In this document: one piece after another, positions 1 to 5,548 of the stretch
Layout: every line of letters starts with the position of its first letter
Position numbering within the stretch: the stretch's first letter is position 1
From: an uncultured Clostridium sp.
GTDB lineage: Bacteria > Bacillota > Clostridia > Lachnospirales > Lachnospiraceae
DNA: 5,548 nt
Direction of reading: 5' to 3'
Assembly: GCA_945946715.1 (NCBI GenBank)
Contig: CAMEWU010000151.1
Span: forward strand, 1 to 5,548
Notes under the pieces: generated by a model
What the model was told of the DNA's origin: nothing
What the model saw: the letters and a program-made list of their open reading frames with translations, nothing else
The model's database searches: none
Translations under genes and position numbers: made by a program

Positions 1-1286
1 ACATACTTGCCGTCTAAGTTCTTAAAGATAATATAATCTGCCATCTTCTCATTGAACTTATCATCCCGCAGACAGCCATACTTAATAAATGGGCTGATAT
101 CATCCCAGTATTTTTCGTAATTCTCCTTATCGGTCTTACACATACCGGACAGTTTATCCGCTACCTTCTTAGTAATATAATCTGAAATCTTCTTAACAAA
201 TCCATCATTCTGCAAAGCACTTCTGGAAACATTCAATGGCAGGTCCGGACAATCAATGACACCCTTTAGTAATAACAGGAATTCCGGAATGACTTCCTTA
301 ATATTATCAGCTACAAATACCTGATTGTTATATAATTTAATCTTTCCTTCTGCATTCTCTACCTCCAGATTAATCTTTGGGAAGTACAGAATACCCTTTA
401 AGTTAAACGGATAATCCATATTCAGATGAATCCAGAACAACGGCTCCCGATAATCCATAAATACCTTACGATAGAATTCCTTATATTCCTCTTCGGTACA
501 CTCATTTGGATGTTTGGTCCAAAGAGGTGTGGTATCATTTAAAGGCTGTGGTTTCTTCTTTTCCTTCTTGGCAGGCTTTTCCTCGCCTTCTACTACATCA
601 CCATTTTCATCTAAGACTTCCTGTTCCTCTTCCTCAATCTCTTCCTCCGGTGCATCTGCATTGGTGAAATAGATTTCTATCGGCATAAAGGAACAATATT
701 TCTGAATTACTTCTTTTGCCCGATATTCATTGGCAAATTCGTAACTGTCTTCATTCAGGAACAGGGTAATGACTGTACCACGTTCTGTCTTATCTCCTTT
801 GGAAATCGTATATTCCGTACCATTATCACATTCCCAGTAAACCGGTTCTGCACCTTCTTTATAAGACAAAGTTTCAATCGTAACCTTATCGGCTACCATG
901 AATGCAGAATAGAAACCAAGACCAAAATGTCCGATAATCTGGTCATCATTTGCCTTATCCTTGTACTTCTCCAAGAAATCTGCTGCCCCGGAGAATGCAA
1001 TCTGACAGATATATTCATTGACCTCATCCTCTGTCATACCAAGACCATTATCAATAAACTGAATGGTTTTATTCTCCGGACTAACTACTACATCAATACG
1101 ATACTTAGTATCCTCCGGTTCTTCGAACTCACCTACCATGGATAACTTCTTCAATTTGGTAACTGCATCACAACCATTGGATATCAACTCTCTAAAAAAG
1201 ATATCATGATCAGAATACAACCATTTCTTAATAATCGGGAAAATATTCTCGCTGTTAATTGTTAAACTACCTTGCTTTGCTGCCAT
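1..1286 (-). CDS. htpG: Molecular chaperone HtpG (Hsp90 family), N-terminal and most of middle domain; 3' end outside window
   Basis: This is a cytosolic ATP-dependent chaperone that remodels and stabilises client proteins, mostly under stress. The window holds 428 complete codons; the end of the middle domain and the C-terminal dimerisation domain lie beyond the left edge. Visible GHKL ATPase motifs are RELISNGCDA at residues 32-41 (E33 is the expected catalytic glutamate), DNGLGM at 79-84 (D79 contacts adenine in the family), the lid glycine-rich stretch GHFGLGFYSAF at 119-129, and GTVITLFL at 170-177. The middle domain shows PLWTK at 254-258 and LPLNVSRSALQ at 349-359, where R355 matches the ATP-contacting arginine of the family. 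Between the domains, residues about 209-249 form an acidic then lysine-rich linker, longer than in E. coli HtpG. The first helix carries SNGCDA where many homologues have SNASDA. The ATG at 1284-1286 is chosen because an AGGAGA site lies 9 nt upstream and the protein starts as the family does. Confidence 0.97.
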   Translation of the reverse strand, partial: MAAKQGSLTINSENIFPIIKKWLYSDHDIFFRELISNGCDAVTKLKKLSMVGEFEEPEDTKYRIDVVVSPENKTIQFIDNGLGMTEDEVNEYICQIAFSGAADFLEKYKDKANDDQIIGHFGLGFYSAFMVADKVTIETLSYKEGAEPVYWECDNGTEYTISKGDKTERGTVITLFLNEDSYEFANEYRAKEVIQKYCSFMPIEIYFTNADAPEEEIEEEEQEVLDENGDVVEGEEKPAKKEKKKPQPLNDTTPLWTKHPNECTEEEYKEFYRKVFMDYREPLFWIHLNMDYPFNLKGILYFPKINLEVENAEGKIKLYNNQVFVADNIKEVIPEFLLLLKGVIDCPDLPLNVSRSALQNDGFVKKISDYITKKVADKLSGMCKTDKENYEKYWDDISPFIKYGCLRDDKFNEKMADYIIFKNLDGKY

Positions 1287-1295
1287 TTACAAACA

Positions 1296-1301
1296 TCTCC
1301 T
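1296..1301 (-). promoter_or_regulatory. Ribosome binding site of htpG
   Basis: The minus strand reads AGGAGA, with 9 nt between it and the ATG at 1286. It fixes the htpG start at that codon. Confidence 0.85.
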
Positions 1302-1371
1302 AACTTCAATTCTTTTCTGTTAATTGTCAATTCTATACGGGTTCTTTTCCGTTCGAACACGTCTATTGCTA

Positions 1372-1400
1372 ATAATAATACCCAAAAAATGTCTTGTCAA
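1372..1400 (-). promoter_or_regulatory. Predicted sigma-A promoter of htpG
   Basis: On the minus strand the -35 box TTGACA (1395-1400) matches the consensus fully. It is followed by a 17-nt spacer and the -10 box TATTAT (1372-1377), which matches 5 of 6. Transcription would begin near 1365, leaving a leader of about 80 nt. The region between it and the ribosome binding site holds only a short GTTCGAAC palindrome (1351-1358) of unknown meaning. Confidence 0.75.
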
Positions 1401-1407
1401 TAGAAAA

Positions 1408-1434
1408 TTAGCACTCATTTGTATTGAGTGCTAA
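1408..1434. promoter_or_regulatory. CIRCE operator (HrcA binding site)
   Basis: The sequence is TTAGCACTC-N9-GAGTGCTAA, an exact match to the CIRCE consensus; one more A:T pair extends the dyad at 1407/1435. CIRCE is bound by the HrcA repressor, which needs GroEL to fold and so releases the operator in heat shock. It lies 7 bp upstream of the predicted htpG -35 box and after the stop codon of the preceding gene, so htpG is the obvious target. The placement upstream of the promoter, rather than overlapping or following it, is less usual. A weak alternative promoter, TTATTA-N17-TATTAA, just upstream of the dyad would place CIRCE at the start of transcription. Confidence 0.95.
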
Positions 1435-1466
1435 TAATTAATACTTTCTTTATTTTTATTTAATAA

Positions 1467-2894
1467 TTACTTCTGGGATTCTGACAGTTTTTTAACAGTT
1501 TCCGGTTTTTTCAACTTCTGCATCTGTTCTTCCCACTGACGTTCCCGTTCTTCCCTCTTCCGTCTCTTCTTTTCTTCCCTGACAGAACGTGCAGTTTCCT
1601 TTTCCTGCTTTCTTCGCTCCTCTACCACCTTAAAATCAGATAGTTGCAGCCAATCTAACATTCGCTGCCATTGATTACTGTACTCATTACTGATAATCAA
1701 CTCTACCTGCTTATCCTCGGTCAATATTCTGGTAAAACGAAAGGTCTTTTGCAGATAAAGGGTGTCTTTATGTACATTTAATTCCGCCAACGGAATTTCC
1801 TGGGTTTTTCGAAAAGGCTTGATTCGCACCAGATAAGGAACATGATCCTTTAGAATCAACCATACTAATTCCCGTTTATGAATCTTACTCACACGATTCA
1901 TGGAAAATACCGGTACTGCCAATTCGACAGAAGGATATAACTTATGTCCCCGTCTCGGAAACTTCCGATGCACCAGTGGTGACAAATCCTCTTTATGCCA
2001 GAGTGTTTTCCACAATGGCTTTACATAAATATATGTATAATAAGTGGTCAGTGTAGACATTTTCCGGAATAACAGGATACCTACTATCATGATAATAACA
2101 CTGAATATCACACTTAATACCGGTGCAAATATCTGTAGTAAAACCAATATCATATGAAGTACACCCTTCAGTATTTCAATTACTACATTTATTCCCTTAA
2201 TTGGAATCACTGCACCTAATAATTCTACTGCATCCATACATCCATAGATGCATACATATACAATTGCAGTAAAAATAGCAGACAATATAGCCAGTAATAA
2301 CGTAATTGCATACGTTCCCGGTGATACATAATGAATCTCTGTAGCCGGTGCTGCGACAACTACTTGGGTCGTAGCCAGCGGAAGCAGCGACAACGCCACT
2401 GTTACAATCATACCACCCCATTGTTCAATATTATCAATTGTCGCTTTTGAAAACATCTTAGAAGCAGATGTAGAATGAATTACATACATGGCAATCGCAA
2501 CTATTGTTAACAATATTGCAGCAACCGGATTTGCAATTGGTAAATCTGAAATCGTTTCTACAATTGGTATTCCATTTAGAAAATTTCCCACTTGCATCAG
2601 CCATTCGGACTCCGGGAAATAGATTTCTGCATTTTCCACCATACCCAGAACTGATAATGCCGCCAGCGTTGCAGTAGGATTCACTGACGCTGTTACTGTA
2701 GTAGAGAAAATCCCTGCATATGTTTCTAAACTTTCTCCTAAAGTCGTATTTACTGCTATTTCTGCATCTGATGCTGAATGTACAATATGCCCCTTATACT
2801 GCATGACTGCGGTTGATATCATAAGGGTTAAAATTGTTATAAATAAAAATACCTGCTTTCTGTTCCATCTGTATAACTGCTTCCACTCCCCCAT
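1467..2894 (-). CDS. Multi-pass membrane protein of unknown function with basic cytoplasmic C-terminal half
   Basis: I do not recognise this 475-residue protein. Residues 15-31 form a first membrane segment after a short basic N-terminus. Residues about 33-120 are soluble and probably outside, although they contain moderately hydrophobic stretches. Further membrane segments are near 122-140, 161-183, 192-217 and 238-276, the last long enough to be one kinked helix or a hairpin around P258; the GAVIPIKGINVV stretch at 227-238 could be re-entrant. From 277 on the chain is basic and cytoplasmic by the positive-inside rule. Residues about 320-423 alternate short hydrophobic strands and end in an amphipathic helix (near 406-419), a pattern that resembles a PH-like fold; this is inference only. 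The tail, 424-475, is a K/R/E-rich charged helix or coiled coil. The ATG is supported by AGGAGG 8 nt upstream. It follows the ZIP gene by 66 bp without a terminator and is probably co-transcribed. No catalytic motif is visible. Confidence 0.9.
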   Translation of the reverse strand: MGEWKQLYRWNRKQVFLFITILTLMISTAVMQYKGHIVHSASDAEIAVNTTLGESLETYAGIFSTTVTASVNPTATLAALSVLGMVENAEIYFPESEWLMQVGNFLNGIPIVETISDLPIANPVAAILLTIVAIAMYVIHSTSASKMFSKATIDNIEQWGGMIVTVALSLLPLATTQVVVAAPATEIHYVSPGTYAITLLLAILSAIFTAIVYVCIYGCMDAVELLGAVIPIKGINVVIEILKGVLHMILVLLQIFAPVLSVIFSVIIMIVGILLFRKMSTLTTYYTYIYVKPLWKTLWHKEDLSPLVHRKFPRRGHKLYPSVELAVPVFSMNRVSKIHKRELVWLILKDHVPYLVRIKPFRKTQEIPLAELNVHKDTLYLQKTFRFTRILTEDKQVELIISNEYSNQWQRMLDWLQLSDFKVVEERRKQEKETARSVREEKKRRKREERERQWEEQMQKLKKPETVKKLSESQK

Positions 2895-2902
2895 ATCTGT
2901 TT

Positions 2903-2908
2903 CCTCCT
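2903..2908 (-). promoter_or_regulatory. Ribosome binding site of the 475-residue membrane protein gene
   Basis: The minus strand reads a full AGGAGG, 8 nt from the ATG at 2894. This is a strong site and fixes the start. The rest of the 66-bp gap (2895-2960) contains neither a convincing promoter nor a terminator hairpin, which supports read-through from the ZIP gene. Confidence 0.85.
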
Positions 2909-2960
2909 ATGGTAATCTATATTCTCTAAATCTATAGCACGTTATTCCTGTTAACACATT

Positions 2961-3716
2961 CTATGCAAGAATACTATTCATCATCAGCATAATAAAGAAA
3001 CCAATAATTAATGAATAGGTTGCCATACGTTCATATCCATGACTATGCGTCTCCGGAATCATTTCATCTCCTACTACATATAGCATAGTTCCTCCTGCAA
3101 AGGCTAGAGCAAACGGCAAAATAGATTCTGTCAGATGAACTGCAAAAAATCCAAGAAATGTTCCAATTACTTCCACTAAACCAGTTGCCAGTGCAATCAA
3201 GAAGGTTCTTCGTTTCTTAATTCCTGCCAACAGCATTGGTGAAATGATAATCATACCTTCCGGAATATTCTGAATTGCAATTCCCACTGCAACCGATAAC
3301 GCATTTCCTATATCCTCACCACCGAATGCCATTCCTGCCGCTAATCCCTCCGGAAGATTATGAATCCCGATTGCCATTACAAATAGTAAGACTTTATTCA
3401 AGTCATGATTATTTTTATGTTCCTCCTCATCCACGCCCGAAATGTGATGCAGGTGTGGGGTGACTTTATCCATTAAATTCAAAAAAACAGCACCGGTTAA
3501 TAACCCCAAACCAACAATCCAAATACCTGATTTATTAACCATTTCCGTGGCAGGCAAAATCAAACCGATAATTGCAGCAGCAAGCATCACTCCGGCTGCA
3601 AATCCCATAATTGCATCATTCCATTTATGGGGTATCTTTTGAAAAATAAATCCAATCAAAGCTCCTATTACGGTCGCTCCACCGATTCCCAAAGCGGTCA
3701 TTGCTACTATCTGCAT
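2961..3716 (-). CDS. ZIP-family divalent metal transporter (GufA/ZupT type)
   Basis: This membrane transporter should import zinc or other divalent metals (Fe2+, Mn2+) into the cytoplasm. It has 251 residues, the usual length for bacterial ZIPs, and about eight membrane segments: near 5-25, 36-56, 64-82, 107-131, 137-163, 171-193, 200-217 and 232-250. Segment 4 has HNLPEG (119-124) and segment 5 has QNIPEG (149-154), the family signature. H119, E123, Q149 and E153 match the first metal site of the binuclear centre described for Bordetella ZIP, with identical spacing; N120, N150, E153 and E182 match the second, where an aspartate in that protein is replaced by N150. The loop between segments 3 and 4 has a histidine and acid cluster at 88-104 (HLHH, DEEEH), and ETHSH lies at 222-226; both are plausible metal-sensing or delivery sites. 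The start is supported by AGGAGG 6 nt upstream. The exact metal cannot be read from sequence. It is likely first gene of a two-gene unit with the membrane protein downstream. Confidence 0.95.
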   Translation of the reverse strand: MQIVAMTALGIGGATVIGALIGFIFQKIPHKWNDAIMGFAAGVMLAAAIIGLILPATEMVNKSGIWIVGLGLLTGAVFLNLMDKVTPHLHHISGVDEEEHKNNHDLNKVLLFVMAIGIHNLPEGLAAGMAFGGEDIGNALSVAVGIAIQNIPEGMIIISPMLLAGIKKRRTFLIALATGLVEVIGTFLGFFAVHLTESILPFALAFAGGTMLYVVGDEMIPETHSHGYERMATYSLIIGFFIMLMMNSILA

Positions 3717-3722
3717 AAAATG

Positions 3723-3728
3723 CCTCCT
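3723..3728 (-). promoter_or_regulatory. Ribosome binding site of the ZIP transporter gene
   Basis: The minus strand reads AGGAGG with 6 nt to the ATG at 3716. It decides the start codon. Confidence 0.85.
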
Positions 3729-3756
3729 TTTGTATCATATCAAATCTTTACTTGCT

Positions 3757-3785
3757 ATTATATCCTAAAATGGAAAAAAGTGATA
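3757..3785 (-). promoter_or_regulatory. Predicted promoter of the ZIP gene
   Basis: A perfect -10 box TATAAT sits at 3757-3762 on the minus strand, giving a start near 3750 and a leader of about 35 nt. With a 17-nt spacer the -35 position (3780-3785) reads TATCAC, a poor match, which suggests a weak or activator-assisted promoter. The dyad at 3774-3792 covers this -35 region. Confidence 0.55.
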
Positions 3786-3792
3786 CTTTTTT
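3774..3792. promoter_or_regulatory. Perfect inverted repeat, candidate operator in the divergent promoter region
   Basis: The sequence is AAAAAAGT-GAT-ACTTTTTT: two perfect 8-bp arms around a 3-bp centre. It overlaps the -35 position of the ZIP promoter and lies about 24 bp upstream of the -35 of the chemoreceptor promoter. The position fits an operator for a dimeric regulator, for example a metal sensor controlling uptake. It does not match any Zur, Fur or MntR consensus I know, and half of each arm is an A or T run, so chance is possible. Confidence 0.35.
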
Positions 3793-3815
3793 CTTTAGTA
3801 CAATGCATCGTTTTC

Positions 3816-3844
3816 TTGCAAAGGATGAAAAACTGTAATATAAT
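3816..3844 (+). promoter_or_regulatory. Predicted sigma-A promoter of the chemoreceptor gene
   Basis: The -35 box TTGCAA (3816-3821, 4 of 6) is followed by a 17-nt spacer and a perfect -10 box TATAAT (3839-3844). Transcription would begin near 3851, with a leader of about 60 nt. No match to the flagellar sigma-28 consensus (TAAA-N15-GCCGATAA) was seen, so the receptor seems to be expressed as a housekeeping gene. Confidence 0.6.
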
Positions 3845-3897
3845 TATACCCATATAATAGAAAGATTAGTTTTCTTTAATACAATACCAAAGAATAC

Positions 3898-3903
3898 AGG
3901 GAG
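3898..3903 (+). promoter_or_regulatory. Ribosome binding site of the chemoreceptor gene
   Basis: The sequence AGGGAG lies 7 nt upstream of the ATG at 3911 and supports that start. Confidence 0.75.
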
Positions 3904-3910
3904 ACAAACT

Positions 3911-5374
3911 ATGAATACAGAATTCAAGCGCATCAGTCGTTCGTTGTTACTGGGACTTACCATTACACAGGCAGTTATATTAATTGCATATCTGTTAGAA
4001 GTCATTAAGGGTGAACGAGGCATTTTTTACTATTTAACCTTAGCAGCCGTTATTCTTGTTCCATCTACCTTTGCATGGATTACATATAAGGCAAAACCGG
4101 AGCAGCCCATCTGCCGTTATATTGGGATGATTGGATTTTTAGCCATGTATTCCATGGTATTAGTAACCGGAGATACACCAATGACCTTTGCTTACGTTCT
4201 GGTTCCAACCTCCTTTTTAATTGTTTGTGCAGACACCAGATTGCTGACACTGACTCTCATCTGGTCCACTCTGGCAAACCTTATATCAATCCTTATTCAT
4301 TTGCTGGTATTTAAGGAAAATGGTGCAGATGCCATTGCAGATTATGAGATACAGTTTTTAGCTTCCTTATTATTCTTCATATTTACTGCAATTTCCACCA
4401 GCTTACAATATAAGATTAATAAGAACCGCTTGGATACCGTAACTGACCAAAAACAGCAGACAGAAGCTACATTAGAACAAATTTTGGTGGTAGCAGATAC
4501 AGTAGCGGAGGAAACCCAGACAGTATTGTCTTTGGTTGAGCAAGTAGAAGATGCATCCACAATTACTGCACAGTCTATGGAAGAAATCAGCACCGGAACC
4601 ACACAGACTGCAGATTCCATTCAAGCCCAACTGGCGCAGACCGAGCAGATTCAGAAAATCATTGAGACCGCAGAAACCATTTCTGAGGCAATGCAGGATA
4701 CCATATCCGATAGTCATACACAGATTCAGACCGGTCAGAATTATATGGATTCTTTGATTGAAAGTGCCAATTTTGTTCAGGAAATTAACACCAATCTAAA
4801 TACTGAAATGAATGATTTAGTAGAAAGTGCAACCAAGGCCTTAGATATTATTCATATCATTCAGGAAATCGCTGCACAGACGAATCTATTGGCATTAAAT
4901 GCATCTATTGAATCAGCCCGTGCAGGAGAAGCCGGACGCGGATTCGCTGTAGTTGCTTCTGAAATAACCAATCTTGCACAGCAGACTGCGGATGCTGCAA
5001 CCAACATTCAAGGCCTGTTAGATGCATTACAGGCAGAAGCCTCCGGAGCTAATCAGGCAGTTACCAATGCAGTTCAATCTGCTACGTCACAACAGGATTT
5101 GATTACTAAAACAAAAGATATCTTTACCGATATCAGCCAGGCCATCTCCAATATTGCAGATAGTGCCAATGAAGAAGCAGAATCTATCCAGTCTCTTCTT
5201 GAAGTAAATGCAACATTAGTTTCCAGTGTTGAAACCATTTCTGCTATCAGCGAAGAAGTATCTGCAACAACCCAACAGACACAGGCAATGGCTCAAAACA
5301 ATCTAGCTCTTTCCAACCAGATGAAAGAAAGCATAGAAATACTTTCCAACTCCGTGGAAGAATTAAAATCATAA
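3911..5374 (+). CDS. Methyl-accepting chemotaxis protein with six-segment membrane domain and no HAMP domain
   Basis: This is a chemoreceptor that controls the CheA kinase through CheW and so biases flagellar rotation. The 487-residue protein starts with about six membrane segments (near 12-30, 39-59, 70-87, 91-107, 111-133 and 148-165) joined by short loops. There is no large extracellular ligand domain, so sensing probably occurs within or next to the membrane. Residues 166-180 lead directly into the coiled coil; I see no HAMP domain. The signalling tip at 319-352 contains QTNLLALNASIESARAGE and GRGFAVVASE; R337 and E340 match conserved tip residues of Tsr. About 22-24 heptads lie on each side of the tip, consistent with the 44-heptad class. 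SAISEEVSAT (444-453) fits the methylation consensus exactly; SMEEISTG (222-229) in the opposite arm is near-consensus. No NWETF-type CheR-binding tail is present. Its own promoter and terminator suggest a single-gene transcript. The signal sensed is unknown. Confidence 0.95.
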   Translation: MNTEFKRISRSLLLGLTITQAVILIAYLLEVIKGERGIFYYLTLAAVILVPSTFAWITYKAKPEQPICRYIGMIGFLAMYSMVLVTGDTPMTFAYVLVPTSFLIVCADTRLLTLTLIWSTLANLISILIHLLVFKENGADAIADYEIQFLASLLFFIFTAISTSLQYKINKNRLDTVTDQKQQTEATLEQILVVADTVAEETQTVLSLVEQVEDASTITAQSMEEISTGTTQTADSIQAQLAQTEQIQKIIETAETISEAMQDTISDSHTQIQTGQNYMDSLIESANFVQEINTNLNTEMNDLVESATKALDIIHIIQEIAAQTNLLALNASIESARAGEAGRGFAVVASEITNLAQQTADAATNIQGLLDALQAEASGANQAVTNAVQSATSQQDLITKTKDIFTDISQAISNIADSANEEAESIQSLLEVNATLVSSVETISAISEEVSATTQQTQAMAQNNLALSNQMKESIEILSNSVEELKS

Positions 5375-5397
5375 TAATTATATATTTGTTCTTTATA

Positions 5398-5436
5398 AAG
5401 AAAATGCAGTTTCCTTACCGGAAGCTGCATTTTCTT
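5398..5436. terminator. Bidirectional intrinsic terminator between convergent genes
   Basis: Arms 5398-5414 and 5420-5436 form a 17-bp stem with a single T:G wobble (5410:5424) around a 5-nt loop TTACC. The arms begin with AAGAAAA and end with TTTTCTT, so each strand gives a hairpin followed by a T-rich tract. It lies 23 nt after the chemoreceptor stop codon. On the minus strand it overlaps the last codons and stop of the convergent gene. Confidence 0.9.
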
Positions 5437-5548
5437 CTTTCATATTCTTCATAGAAATCAGAATTACTATTATAAGGTGTAAGATAAAACACATTTAATA
5501 TCCCCATATTTAACTGCTTTAATGCTTCTTCATCATACATACCATTCA
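5415..5548 (-). CDS. 3' end of an unidentified convergent gene (C-terminal 43 residues)
   Basis: The minus strand is open from the window edge to a TAA at 5415-5417, in the frame beginning at 5546. The 43 residues read as a plausible C-terminus: they start NGMYDEEALKQLNMGILNVF, continue with YLTPYNSNSD, and finish with a charged stretch (FYEEYERRK) followed by CSFR. Composition and codon use resemble the neighbours, and the other two minus-strand frames have stops in this stretch. The function cannot be assigned from so short a piece. The last codons are encoded by one arm of the terminator, and the stop codon lies in its loop, so the native C-terminus may once have ended slightly earlier. 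A chance open stretch of this length is possible but less likely. Confidence 0.6.
   Translation of the reverse strand, partial: NGMYDEEALKQLNMGILNVFYLTPYNSNSDFYEEYERRKCSFR

Noticed and set aside
927..1145. Plus-strand open frame of 72 codons
   Set aside because: It lies antisense within htpG, whose motifs are unmistakable, and it has no ribosome binding site or family resemblance.
1325..1330. A second TTGACA on the minus strand before htpG
   Set aside because: At 17-nt spacing the -10 position reads GAAGTT, and a start there would fall at or past the ribosome binding site.
1351..1358. GTTCGAAC palindrome in the htpG leader, considered as a LexA-type or other operator
   Set aside because: It is too short and lacks the spaced GAAC-N4-GTTC form of Gram-positive LexA sites.
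3275..3857. Plus-strand open frames across the ZIP gene and divergent region
   Set aside because: They are antisense to the ZIP gene, and the last one runs through both predicted promoters; none has a convincing start context.
3853..3858. A second TATAAT upstream of the chemoreceptor
   Set aside because: Its -35 position reads AAACTG; the pair TTGCAA-N17-TATAAT just upstream is better.
4342..4757. Open frames on both strands inside the chemoreceptor gene
   Set aside because: They overlap the conserved coiled-coil coding region and arise from its repetitive codon pattern.
1..5548. CRISPR arrays, insertion sequences, tRNA or rRNA genes, defence or toxin-antitoxin genes
   Set aside because: No regularly spaced repeats, transposase motifs, terminal inverted repeats, cloverleaf structures or recognisable defence domains were seen.

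Overview
The window looks like ordinary chromosomal DNA of a low-to-moderate GC Gram-positive anaerobe, most likely a clostridial Firmicute and plausibly Lachnospiraceae. Supporting this are strong AGGAGG-type ribosome binding sites, TTGACA/TATAAT-type promoters, a perfect CIRCE (HrcA) operator, a GufA/ZupT-type ZIP transporter and a methyl-accepting chemotaxis protein, which implies a chemotactic and probably motile cell. The family-level assignment is inference.

Layout. Positions 1-1286 (minus) hold the N-terminal 428 codons of HtpG (Hsp90), running off the left edge. Positions 1287-1466 hold its control region: ribosome binding site, a good sigma-A promoter, and a CIRCE operator just upstream of the -35. 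Positions 1467-2894 (minus) encode a 475-residue multi-pass membrane protein that I do not recognise, with a basic cytoplasmic C-terminal half. Positions 2961-3716 (minus) encode a ZIP-family divalent metal transporter. The 66-bp gap between these two has no evident terminator, so they probably form a transcription unit (ZIP then unknown protein) that reads toward htpG. Positions 3717-3910 are a divergent promoter region with a dyad over the ZIP -35 region. Positions 3911-5374 (plus) encode a chemoreceptor with about six membrane segments and no large extracellular sensor. Positions 5398-5436 form a strong hairpin terminator that can work in both directions. At 5415-5548 (minus) is the 3' end of a convergent gene whose stop codon lies inside the loop of that hairpin.

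How the genes relate: HtpG is a stress chaperone under its own heat-shock operator. The ZIP transporter and the unknown membrane protein share a direction and probably a transcript, so a link between metal uptake and the unknown protein is possible but unproven. The chemoreceptor is divergent and separately promoted. I see no mobile element, CRISPR array, RNA gene, phage gene or defence system. The least explained item is the 475-residue membrane protein.
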